From: an uncultured Hungatella sp.
GTDB lineage: Bacteria; Bacillota; Clostridia; Lachnospirales; Lachnospiraceae
Length of the DNA: 15,370 nt
Direction: 5' to 3'
NCBI GenBank assembly: GCA_959018155.1
Contig: CAUEKH010000024.1
Location: forward strand, 1-15,370
In this document: positions 1 through 6,166 of the stretch, one piece after another
Numbering within the stretch: position 1 is the stretch's first letter
Layout of the letters: each line of letters starts with the position of its first letter
The notes under the pieces: model-generated
What the model saw: the letters and a program-made list of their open reading frames with translations, nothing else
The model's database searches: none
Told to the model about the DNA's origin: nothing
Translations under genes and position numbers: made by a program

Positions 1-45
1 CTAATTCAATACGAAGAGCCGGCAGACAGAAAAAGAAAGGAGTAA
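1..45 (+). CDS. Possible C-terminal end of an upstream gene (sensor kinase?)
   Basis: Frame 1 is open from the window edge and ends at TAA (43-45), giving a 14-residue tail that ends in a charged ADRKRKE stretch. It stops 8 bp before the response regulator starts, and the regulator's ribosome binding site lies inside its last codons. YesN-type regulators usually follow their YesM-type histidine kinase, so this is probably the kinase tail. Fourteen residues are too few to identify a family, and frame 3 is also open here, so the call is tentative. Confidence 0.3.
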   Translation, partial: LIQYEEPADRKRKE

Positions 46-53
46 TCAAATCT

Positions 54-1058
54 ATGTATAAATTACTGAAAGCTGACGACGAAAAAATCATCCGGGAGTC
101 CGTCTCCGAGCTCATCGACTGGAAATCCCTGGACATCGAGATAACCGCCTGCTGCAAAAACGGCATGGAAGCGTTAGACGCCATCATGGACACGGCCCCC
201 GATATCGTGATGACCGATATCCGTATGCCGGGCATCGACGGTCTGGAACTGATAAACCGCATCCGCGGCATCGACCCACGCATCCAGTTTATCATTCTGA
301 CTGGATATCCGGAATTCGATTACGCCCGCCGCGCCCTGCGGTATGGGGTCCGGGAGTATCTGCTGAAACCAATCAGCGAGGAAGCCATTATCGAGGCGGT
401 AAACAACGTCAAAACCGCTCTCCCGGAGTACGGAAGCCCGGCCATCGGCCGCCTTATCTCCCGTCTTTTAGAGGAACGCGAGGCCGGGAACCGGCAGCAG
501 GCCCGAACGCTGCTCTCCCATTTTCTGTCACACTCCGCCAGGCCGGAGGAACTGCGCCATTTGGGGATTGCGATTTTTATGGAACTTCATACCCGTTTCG
601 GCCCCTTAAGCCCGGAGGAAATGTCGGATTTTACGGGGCAGCTTCTCTCCGACACCGACATTATAGAACTCCGGACTATCATTACAGAGCAGCTTTTAAA
701 CCTCCTGTTTGCCAGTGAAAAGGGAAAAGTTTCCATCGCCGACACGGTGAAAACTTACGTCTCCAGCCATTTAGATGATGAAAACCTTTCTTTAAAATTC
801 ATCGCGGAAAATCTTCTCTACGTCAATGTCAACTACTTAAGCCGGACATTTACAAAGCAGTCCGGGGAGAAATTCTCTAACTACTTAAACAGGACCAGAA
901 TCGACAGGGCAAAAAAGATGCTTTTGCTGAATCACCAGGAAAATATTCATGCTATCGCGGAAGCGGTTGGATTCGGAAGCAATCCGCAGTACTTCAGCCA
1001 GGTGTTCAAAAAATATACCGGGAAGACGCCCAGCCAGTTTGTTGAGGAGACAGAGTAA
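54..1058 (+). CDS. YesN-type response regulator, REC plus AraC-family DNA-binding domain
   Basis: Cytoplasmic transcription regulator of a two-component system. Residues 1-120 are a receiver domain: acidic pocket ADDE at 7-10, phospho-acceptor Asp55 in MTDIRMPG, and the conserved Lys in LLKP near residue 106. Residues about 228-332 are a double helix-turn-helix AraC domain, with the usual YVNVNYLSRTFTKQSGEKFSNYL pattern split across 20-residue limits (YVNVNYLSRTF, then GEKFSNYLN) and GFGSNPQYFSQVFKKYTGKTPSQF-like second recognition helix (QYFSQVFKKYTGKTPSQF). The linker of about 105 residues is short, since YesN proteins are often around 500 residues. AAAGGAG at 36-42 supports the start, although the spacing of 11 nt is long. 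The usual LLIADDE motif reads LLKADDE here. Such regulators commonly control sugar or solute uptake genes, but the target is not visible; the next gene on this strand is over 1.2 kb away, beyond a terminator. Confidence 0.93.
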   Translation: MYKLLKADDEKIIRESVSELIDWKSLDIEITACCKNGMEALDAIMDTAPDIVMTDIRMPGIDGLELINRIRGIDPRIQFIILTGYPEFDYARRALRYGVREYLLKPISEEAIIEAVNNVKTALPEYGSPAIGRLISRLLEEREAGNRQQARTLLSHFLSHSARPEELRHLGIAIFMELHTRFGPLSPEEMSDFTGQLLSDTDIIELRTIITEQLLNLLFASEKGKVSIADTVKTYVSSHLDDENLSLKFIAENLLYVNVNYLSRTFTKQSGEKFSNYLNRTRIDRAKKMLLLNHQENIHAIAEAVGFGSNPQYFSQVFKKYTGKTPSQFVEETE

Positions 1059-1072
1059 TATAGAGAAAAGCG

Positions 1073-1126
1073 ACGCCGCAGAGAAAGAGCCAGAAGTCCA
1101 TAAAAACTCTTTTCTGCGGCGTTTTT
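1073..1126 (+). terminator. Rho-independent terminator of the response regulator
   Basis: ACGCCGCAGA (with one bulged G, then AAAGAG) pairs with CTCTTTTCTGCGGCGT across a loop of about 17 nt, and five T follow directly. It begins 15 bp after the regulator's stop codon. The reverse direction lacks an equally good T-tract. Confidence 0.88.
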
Positions 1127-1191
1127 AGAAAACAGACGTTAATTTTTCAAAATACTAATAAAGGAAACACACACTTCTTTTACCTGTCATA

Positions 1192-1797
1192 TCAACCATT
1201 TTCAATTTTCAATTCCGGATATTTTTCGGATAGGAAATTACAAAATCTCTTCCACTCTGTTTTTGGGAGTATCTCAAAATCAAGAAGGCCACACACACCC
1301 TTTCCATCTTCCACATACCCCCAGGAAAACCCCATCAGAAAAGAAAGGCAGTTCTCATTCATTCTTGACGGCATATCTGTCAGAAATGTATAAGCTCTCC
1401 ATATCAATTTATCACAATTTCCAAGATTACAGCAGGGCGCGTCATAAAGAGAGGCCGGGAAACCGTAGGAATAATACGGATTACCTGTTTTTTCAAAATC
1501 ACTGCTTACATCGACAGACAGTGTTTTTTCTGTATACTCATTCCCGTCTTTGGCTGTAATTTCTGTCCTTTCTACAAACTGTATAAACCCACAATACCGT
1601 CGATTCCCCATTGCTTTCATATCTTTAAAATAAGCATGTAAAACCGGATAACCGATACATCTTCCTTTCTGAAATGATACGGCCATTAAGTCAAATCCCG
1701 CCTCTTCCGGGTTTCTGTTCTCTCTGTACTCAACGGTAAGAACCTCTTCACTATCCCTCACCTTCACTGGTATAAAACGAAATCCACTTTTCTCCAT
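1192..1797 (-). CDS. Hypothetical protein, about 201 aa, unrecognised
   Basis: I do not recognise this family. The start is ATG at 1797, because GAGGAG lies 7 nt upstream of it. The frame stays open upstream to a GTG at 1971, but that extension runs through the terminator hairpin at 1915-1953 and has no good ribosome binding site. The 201-residue product has no signal peptide or clear membrane helix and looks cytosolic. It is rich in aromatic residues and Cys (CC near the middle, then C-X3-C in the segment NLGNCDK), with an acidic, Trp-containing end (MGFSWGYVEDGKG, then FEILPKTEWKRF). Size and composition are compatible with an immunity or antidote-type protein, but nothing in the sequence proves that. 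It is transcribed away from the neighbouring cluster, from its own promoter with an attenuator-like leader. Confidence 0.65.
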   Translation of the reverse strand: MEKSGFRFIPVKVRDSEEVLTVEYRENRNPEEAGFDLMAVSFQKGRCIGYPVLHAYFKDMKAMGNRRYCGFIQFVERTEITAKDGNEYTEKTLSVDVSSDFEKTGNPYYSYGFPASLYDAPCCNLGNCDKLIWRAYTFLTDMPSRMNENCLSFLMGFSWGYVEDGKGVCGLLDFEILPKTEWKRFCNFLSEKYPELKIENG

Positions 1798-1914
1798 AAA
1801 TGTACTCCTCACATTTTTATCAGATGGCCGGTGTGATTTGCTATTACATCGGCAAATGGCTAGACAGAAAGTAAACATCAACAGCCAGCCTGGGATTTTC
1901 CTTTCCCTAAAAGG

Positions 1915-1953
1915 AAAAAGAATCCCCGAAGAGTTGCCGCTCTTAGGGGATTC
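1915..1953 (-). terminator. Intrinsic terminator in the leader of the 201-aa gene
   Basis: On the - strand GAATCCCC pairs with GGGGATTC (1946-1953 with 1920-1927). After one mismatch AAGAG pairs with CTCTT inside, leaving a 6-nt loop, and TTTTT follows at 1919-1915. It sits between the promoter at 1997-2025 and the gene start at 1797, so it can end transcription before the gene. It is therefore either an attenuator or the 3' end of a short RNA. Confidence 0.8.
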
Positions 1954-1990
1954 ACTTGTGTTACAATGCACATAACATCTTTACTCTGCT
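1915..1990 (-). ncRNA. Predicted short leader RNA or small RNA, about 76 nt
   Basis: Inferred from two elements: a consensus promoter whose -10 box ends at 1997, placing the transcription start near 1990, and an intrinsic terminator ending at 1915. The RNA contains a tiny frame ATG-TTA-TGT-GCA-TTG-TAA (1978-1961, product MLCAL). It could be a leader peptide, but its ribosome binding site is poor. I recognise no riboswitch class. Read-through would give a 5' leader of about 190 nt for the downstream gene. Confidence 0.45.
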
Positions 1991-1996
1991 GTTATT

Positions 1997-2025
1997 ATCA
2001 TATATCACTACCTAACGTATGTCAA
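1997..2025 (-). promoter_or_regulatory. Sigma-A type promoter, - strand
   Basis: Perfect -35 box TTGACA (2025-2020), 17-bp spacer, -10 box TATGAT (2002-1997). The next gene on this strand is the 201-aa gene at 1797, with a terminator in between. The surroundings are AT-rich. Confidence 0.8.
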
Positions 2026-2081
2026 TACTATGTTAATTTTTACGTTTCCTATGACATGTACTTCACAAATTATCTGACAAT

Positions 2082-2225
2082 TCACTGCACCCATGCCCCG
2101 TCAGCCCCAACATGATAACCATCCGGAGTCACTTTTCCATGAAGCATCTATCCTGTACTGTCAAAATAATATTGCCTGCCATTTCTCTCTTTCCATGTAT
2201 TGATTGATAGCTTCCATCTGTCTCC
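2082..2225 (-). pseudogene. Remnant of a cell-wall-binding (choline-binding-type) repeat protein
   Basis: On the - strand, in the frame that ends at TGA 2084-2082, the DNA reads GDRWKLSINTWKERNGRQ then YYFDSTG, stop, MLHGKVTPDGYHVGADG then AWVQ and stop. This is the repeat pattern of Firmicute cell-wall-binding proteins (PF01473/PF19127 type: W..NG.WYYFD..G.M..G...PDGYYV...GAW). The internal TAG (2150-2148) sits where the repeat normally has Trp (GWM), so it is one TGG-to-TAG change. There is no start codon or N-terminal domain, and the sequence dissolves upstream of about 2225. It is the tail of a dead surface protein or lysin. It overlaps neither flanking gene but occupies the divergent intergenic region. 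Confidence 0.7.
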
Positions 2226-2245
2226 CCGTCCACAACAGGAAGTAC

Positions 2246-2274
2246 TTGAATATGTATGAAATTTAGAGTATAAT
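2246..2274 (+). promoter_or_regulatory. Sigma-A type promoter for the SH3/Tyr-rich/radical SAM cluster
   Basis: -35 box TTGAAT (2246-2251), 17-bp spacer, perfect -10 box TATAAT (2269-2274). Transcription would start near 2281, about 50 nt before the ATG at 2332. No terminator with a T-tract is seen before 7124, so this promoter may serve all five + strand genes. Confidence 0.8.
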
Positions 2275-2331
2275 CTGTAATAAAGTTCGACAAATTTTTC
2301 AATAAAACGACACAAGGGGAAAAATGAGAAA

Positions 2332-2826
2332 ATGGGAAAGGTAAGGAACAGTCTGACTCCGGAAGCAGTCTTAAGTCTGGTGGAGGAAACAGTGGCATCC
2401 TGTAATTCTTACAAGAATAGAAGGAACCGGAATTCCACCTTAATTATGGCGGCTTGTATCGCCGCTATTGCGGTATTTGACCTCTCTGTAACAGACCATG
2501 GAATCTCTGCTTTGATCGGATATCAGAGTAAAATGGCCGGAAAGATGGCGGAGTCCGCCACTTTTGCAGAAACCCGCGCTGAAGAGACCGGAACTGGCGA
2601 AGAGACTTCCGGGGCTCTCGGAATCATCACAATCACTGCCACTACGCTGAACATACGGAATTCACCGAACGGCGAAATTATCGGCACAGCCGCAAAAGGT
2701 GAGACGTATGAATACTTTGCCTTAGAAAATAACTGGTATCAGATTATTTACGACGGGCAGACAGGGTATGTCTTCGGAGATTACGCGAAAGAAGCAGAAG
2801 GAGGCAGCGGCAATGGCAATCACTGA
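2332..2826 (+). CDS. Membrane-anchored protein with a C-terminal bacterial SH3 domain
   Basis: 164-aa protein. Residues 1-35 are short, polar and basic (KNRRNRN just before the membrane). A single hydrophobic helix spans about 38-54 (LIMAACIAAIAVFDL), and an acidic Thr/Glu linker covers 70-92. An SH3b/SH3_3 domain follows at about 96-153, with the typical TLNIRNSPNGEIIGTAAKGE and NWYQIIYDGQTGYVFGDY blocks. The basic stretch before the helix suggests N-in, C-out topology, so the SH3 domain would face the cell wall; such domains often bind peptidoglycan or peptides. An upstream ATG at 2324 meets a stop after six codons, so 2332 is the start; AAGGGG lies a little upstream. Its last 14 nt overlap the next gene, which implies coupled translation. 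A relic of another wall-binding protein lies just upstream on the other strand. Confidence 0.82.
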   Translation: MGKVRNSLTPEAVLSLVEETVASCNSYKNRRNRNSTLIMAACIAAIAVFDLSVTDHGISALIGYQSKMAGKMAESATFAETRAEETGTGEETSGALGIITITATTLNIRNSPNGEIIGTAAKGETYEYFALENNWYQIIYDGQTGYVFGDYAKEAEGGSGNGNH

Positions 2827-4084
2827 TGTAAAACAACTGTCAGAAGACGAAACGATGAATATGATCAAGACGTATTTGGGAGGCGAGCAGTACGCGGCAG
2901 ACTTTGCCGCCGCCAAAAAGCGTGAGGATGAGATTCAGCGTCTTCAGTATTACAGTGAAAATGCAGAAGCATTTATCAATAAAGGGTATATCGGCCGCCT
3001 GATCGTGGCCGCGCTCATGTGGGCAGCGCTCATCAGCAGCCTGCTCCTGTGTTTTCGATATGTTCCCGGCCTTCAGACTTCCTTTTGGGCATTTCAATTA
3101 CCGATATCGCTTACGATTGGGTTCGAACTGGCGATTCTTCTGACCGTGCGCTATGCGTTAAAGATTCCTGAGAAGAATATCATCTGGATCGGGCTTCATT
3201 TCATCTACTGCTTTGCCCTGTTTTATACGTTTGTCTCTGTCTTCATGGCATGGAAGAAGGTGCCGGAGATAGTCCGGCATCTCCTTGACAGGAAGGCCCT
3301 TATGATAGCCGCCATTATTTTCGTGGCGAAATTATTTTTTCACAAATATCAGGTAAAATACATCCACAAAAAAATGGATGCGGCCGTAATAAAATGCAAC
3401 GAACTGAAGAATGAAAAGGACACCAGCCTCATTGCCTTCATCATGAAGCTGCTCCCGGAAAGCGCACAGCATACGTGTGTTATGTCCGCCTTAAAGCGAT
3501 ACGTGGAACTCGGGGAAATCCGCACCCAGGAAGATATTCTGCGCCTCGGTACCCTGTGGACCGGCGCATGTAAGGCAAAAATGGCCGCAATCAGACATGC
3601 CGCCCCAAGACCGGCTCCCGCAGGCCGCCCTGTATCTTCCGGATCTTCATCCGGCAGCATGAAGGACGATAATACTTCTTCTTATGATGATTACGATTAT
3701 TCGTCCTCTGATGACAGCGATTCCTCCAGCTATACCAGCTATGACTACAGCAGTTCTGCGGACAGTTACTCCTCTTATGAAAGCAGCAGCTATGAAGACT
3801 ACTCTTCCGGCAATACCGATTCATTTTACGGGGAAACCTACTACCACGATACACCTTACGGGTATGAATCCGGCGACGTGGACCGCTACTATGGCTCCAC
3901 CATATCCGGTTATGAAGATTACTCCAGTTATGACAGTTACAGCAGTTACGACAGCTACAGCAGCTATGACAGCTACGACAGTTACAGCAGCTACGACAGC
4001 TACAGCAGTTACGACAGTTCCAGCTACAGCTACGACAGTTACAGCAGTTATGACAGCTACAGCAGCTATGACAGTTACAGCTGA
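2813..4084 (+). CDS. Four-helix membrane protein with a 141-residue Ser/Tyr/Asp repeat tail
   Basis: 423 aa; family not recognised. The start is ATG 2813, since GGAGG lies 8 nt upstream; an in-frame ATG at 2768 sits deep in the previous gene and lacks a comparable site. Residues 1-57 are polar and likely cytoplasmic. Hydrophobic helices lie at about 58-82, 90-115, 121-147 and 160-177, then a basic, partly helical region reaches about 255, and a Pro/Ala/Gly hinge follows. Residues 283-423 are almost only Ser, Tyr, Asp and Glu, with 36 Tyr. From residue 372 they settle into a hexapeptide register SYDSYS. Mixed AGT/AGC and TAT/TAC codons suggest selection on the protein rather than recent slippage alone. 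The tail would be cytoplasmic if there are four helices and an N-in start. The 18-nt repeat runs on past the stop. The next genes encode modification-type enzymes, so the tail is a candidate substrate. Confidence 0.8.
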   Translation: MAITDVKQLSEDETMNMIKTYLGGEQYAADFAAAKKREDEIQRLQYYSENAEAFINKGYIGRLIVAALMWAALISSLLLCFRYVPGLQTSFWAFQLPISLTIGFELAILLTVRYALKIPEKNIIWIGLHFIYCFALFYTFVSVFMAWKKVPEIVRHLLDRKALMIAAIIFVAKLFFHKYQVKYIHKKMDAAVIKCNELKNEKDTSLIAFIMKLLPESAQHTCVMSALKRYVELGEIRTQEDILRLGTLWTGACKAKMAAIRHAAPRPAPAGRPVSSGSSSGSMKDDNTSSYDDYDYSSSDDSDSSSYTSYDYSSSADSYSSYESSSYEDYSSGNTDSFYGETYYHDTPYGYESGDVDRYYGSTISGYEDYSSYDSYSSYDSYSSYDSYDSYSSYDSYSSYDSSSYSYDSYSSYDSYSSYDSYS

Positions 4085-4189
4085 TATGGCAGTTGCTGCT
4101 GATATGACAGTTACAGTTGATATGGCAGCTACAGTTGATATGACAGCCACACCTGATATGGCAGTTACAGATGATATGACAGCCACAGC
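3926..4189 (+). repeat. 18-bp minisatellite coding SYDSYS and continuing past the stop
   Basis: Degenerate tandem units of (AGY)TAYGACAGYTAYAGY run from 3926 through the stop codon at 4082-4084 to about 4189. Within the gene two units differ in length (an extra YDS, and a SSSYSYDS variant). Beyond the stop six further units keep the 18-nt spacing, each with TGA in place of the first Ser codon, at 4082, 4100, 4118, 4136, 4154 and 4172. Several outer units have TATGGC in place of TATGAC. Such tracts change length easily by slippage or unequal crossing-over. Confidence 0.88.
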
Positions 4190-4240
4190 AAATATAACAA
4201 ATACAGCAACTATCACTTGAATCTTATAATTATAATTTAT

Positions 4241-4270
4241 ATGCCGTCTGTCATCCATGGCAGACGGCAT
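4241..4270 (+). promoter_or_regulatory. Strong hairpin just upstream of the radical SAM gene
   Basis: ATGCCGTCTG (4241-4250) pairs perfectly with CAGACGGCAT (4261-4270). The inner TCA/TGG can extend the stem to about 13 bp, with a 4-nt TCCA loop. There is no T-tract on either strand, so it is not a typical terminator. It lies 9 nt before the ribosome binding site GAGGTG (4280-4285). It may protect or process the mRNA, or tune translation between the Tyr-rich gene and the enzymes. Confidence 0.65.
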
Positions 4271-4290
4271 TATGATATTGAGGTGCTAAA

Positions 4291-5337
4291 ATGGCTAATA
4301 TTGTTATCACAGATGTATGTAATCTCCGGTGTCCCTACTGCTTTGCCAATGAGTTTGTCAATCAGGACGCCAATGAAATCTCCATGGAAAACTACCGGAC
4401 AGCGAAAAATTTTATTCTGACAAAGGACAGCGGCCTTGGCCTGATCGGCGGCGAACCGCTGCTCCACTCCCATTTCAGGGAAATTCTCCAGGATCTGATT
4501 TATGATGACCGTGTCCAGAAGGTCACCATTTTCACAAATGGGATCCACTGCAATGAGTACATAGATGAATTCTCCAATGAAAAATTCCGATTTTTGATTA
4601 ACTGCAATCCGCCCTCAGACACCGGCCGGCACAATTTCGACCGGATGGTGGAGAATCTGGAACTTATGATCCGCGGCCGCTATATGAAAAAGCGGATCTC
4701 TCTGGGAATCAATATGTATCGGCCGGATTTTGAATACGATTACCTGGTCAGCCTGCTGGAAAAGTATCATTTTGATCACGTAAGGGTTTCCATCACAGTG
4801 CCAAATACGGAACAGACGGAGGAAAATCATGGCGAGGAAGTCTTCCGCTATTTTAATGAGATAAAACCGCGGATGATGGAATTTTTCAATCTGCTGCTCT
4901 CCAAAGGGATCCGTCCCCATTACGACTGCAACAAGCTCCCCTCCTGTCTGCTGCGTGATGAAGATTATGCTCTGCTCAAAGAGAATCTTACGGCGGTTCT
5001 CCACGGCGGAAAACCGCACCCCAATGACGCAGAGGTGGTGCGCTGCCATCCTGTAGTCGATATTCTTCAGGATCTCACCGCTATCCGATGCTTTGGCTTA
5101 TCCCGTTATACCAGAACGGACATCCGGAATTTTGGAAATCTGGAAGAACTGAGGGAATATTACAAGCGGACCATCGACGCCTACGCCTGCAACACGGCTT
5201 ACCATAAGGACTGCATTTCCTGTAATAAAAGGCTGAATTCCAAGTGCTACGGCGGCTGTCTGGCTTATAAGATAGGCGATATTGTCCGTATGCAGGAGTA
5301 CAGCAGAAAACTGATGGAATCAGGGAGTAAACAGTGA
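4291..5337 (+). CDS. Radical SAM enzyme with SPASM-like auxiliary cluster domain
   Basis: 348-aa cytosolic enzyme. The radical SAM [4Fe-4S] motif is CNLRCPYC (Cys10, Cys14, Cys17), with the SAM-binding GGEP at 53-56. A C-terminal set of seven Cys (252, 267, 300, 308, 311, 319, 323) fits the SPASM layout: C-X14-C, a gap, then C-X7-C-X2-C-X7-C-X3-C, ending near KCYGGCLAY. Known SPASM enzymes mostly modify peptides or proteins (thioether and carbon-carbon cross-links, epimerisation, sulfatase maturation), using auxiliary Fe-S clusters; that is family knowledge. No N-terminal RRE peptide-binding domain is seen, as the CxxxCxxC motif comes within ten residues of the start. Ribosome binding site is GAGGTG at 4280-4285. 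It overlaps the next gene by 1 nt (TGATG). The substrate is unknown; the Tyr-rich protein upstream is the obvious candidate. Confidence 0.9.
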   Translation: MANIVITDVCNLRCPYCFANEFVNQDANEISMENYRTAKNFILTKDSGLGLIGGEPLLHSHFREILQDLIYDDRVQKVTIFTNGIHCNEYIDEFSNEKFRFLINCNPPSDTGRHNFDRMVENLELMIRGRYMKKRISLGINMYRPDFEYDYLVSLLEKYHFDHVRVSITVPNTEQTEENHGEEVFRYFNEIKPRMMEFFNLLLSKGIRPHYDCNKLPSCLLRDEDYALLKENLTAVLHGGKPHPNDAEVVRCHPVVDILQDLTAIRCFGLSRYTRTDIRNFGNLEELREYYKRTIDAYACNTAYHKDCISCNKRLNSKCYGGCLAYKIGDIVRMQEYSRKLMESGSKQ

Positions 5338-6146
5338 TGGAACGAATACTGAATTTATGCGACGCCGGCCTCCGGCTCTGCCGGAAATACTCTTTAGAGG
5401 AACTGACAAACTTCACGGGGGGCTGCGGGCGAATCTATGTGGGATCCTATTTCTGTGACCGCGCCTTTCTTTCCGCAACCAGAGAGGTGATAGAAAAATG
5501 TCTCCCCTACTGCCTCTCCAACCAGATACCACTTACGTGCGTCCTGCCGATTGCCTCCCAGCACAGCCTGGCAGCCTGCAAGGACATGGTTCTCCAACTG
5601 TTCCGCCAATACGGTGCCGTTCTCGATACGGTCTGTGTCAACGACCCGGGAATGCTGGCCTGGTTCCACGACACGCTTTCGCGGGAATTTCAATGCAGAT
5701 GCATCCTTGGACGTCTCTTTTTCAAGGAAATCCGCGATCCGAGATATGATTTTACCGTTCACCGCCATATTTACCAGATAAGCGGCGAAACCGAGGATCT
5801 GATTCGCCGGTTCGGCGCTTCCGGGCTGGAGATTGAGGGGCTCTGTGAAAAGGTGGAAAAACAGGATCCTGACCTTGATTATACGATCTATTCTCATCAG
5901 GGGTATTGCTGTATCAGCTGCGGGCGCTACTGCATTTTTGCCTCTATTCCCAGGGACATCGAGTTTAAGTTCCGGGTGGATGCAGCCTGCCGGCTGGAAT
6001 GCAGCAATTTTATGATAAAGAATCTCCTTCAGGAGCAGAAAGAGGTCCTTCGGGTCGGAAAAGGGATCTATTTTAAAAAGGAAGAGCCGGAGAAGATACC
6101 GGAAGGAACCGACGGAATCATTACACTTCCTTTAGAAAAATGGTAA
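5337..6146 (+). CDS. U32-family protein, UbiV-like partner
   Basis: 269 aa. The start is ATG 5337, which shares its A with the TGA stop of the radical SAM gene (TGATG), with GGGAG upstream; a GTG at 5334 is less likely. Its fold features match the U32 'peptidase' family, above all UbiV: an N-terminal strand then GS-X2-C (IYVGSYFCDRAF), a middle ND-X2-ML block (VCVNDPGMLAWF) and a CILGRLFF strand. A Cys set follows: GYCCISCGRYC at about residues 195-205, then C-X3-C in ACRLEC. UbiV binds a [4Fe-4S] cluster and works with UbiU in oxygen-independent hydroxylation, which is established for ubiquinone synthesis. Here the exact role is unknown. The protein has unusually many Cys. Coupled translation with the radical SAM gene and the U32 gene 20 bp downstream implies one pathway. 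Confidence 0.68.
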   Translation: MERILNLCDAGLRLCRKYSLEELTNFTGGCGRIYVGSYFCDRAFLSATREVIEKCLPYCLSNQIPLTCVLPIASQHSLAACKDMVLQLFRQYGAVLDTVCVNDPGMLAWFHDTLSREFQCRCILGRLFFKEIRDPRYDFTVHRHIYQISGETEDLIRRFGASGLEIEGLCEKVEKQDPDLDYTIYSHQGYCCISCGRYCIFASIPRDIEFKFRVDAACRLECSNFMIKNLLQEQKEVLRVGKGIYFKKEEPEKIPEGTDGIITLPLEKW

Positions 6147-6166
6147 ACAGGAGAGGTGATTGAATC

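Noticed and set aside
1798..1971. N-terminal extension of the 201-aa protein with a hydrophobic stretch (possible signal anchor)
   Set aside because: The extension runs through the terminator hairpin and lacks a ribosome binding site, whereas GAGGAG sits properly before ATG 1797.
2129..2398. 89-aa frame on the - strand
   Set aside because: It crosses the + strand promoter and the SH3 gene start. Its downstream half overlaps the cell-wall repeat relic in the wrong frame.
4082..4174. TGA codons read as selenocysteine or Trp
   Set aside because: No SECIS-like hairpin is seen directly after each TGA, other genes here use TGA as stop, and repeated Sec in a Ser/Tyr tail has no precedent I know. 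Amplification of one mutation is simpler.
3926..4189. CRISPR-like array
   Set aside because: Units are contiguous 18-mers with no unique spacers and are mostly coding; the same holds for 12627-12680.
3684..4220. Open + strand frame rich in Thr/Ala/Asp-Met running past the Tyr-rich gene's stop
   Set aside because: It is another frame of the same repeat. The frame used by the membrane protein has the start site, helices and codon sense. A frameshift extension to 4220 has no support.
3821..4270. Open frame on the - strand giving a Val/Ala/Ile-rich 149-aa 'membrane' protein
   Set aside because: It is the reverse complement of the 18-bp Ser/Tyr/Asp repeat. Its composition follows from the repeat, and it has no ribosome binding site.
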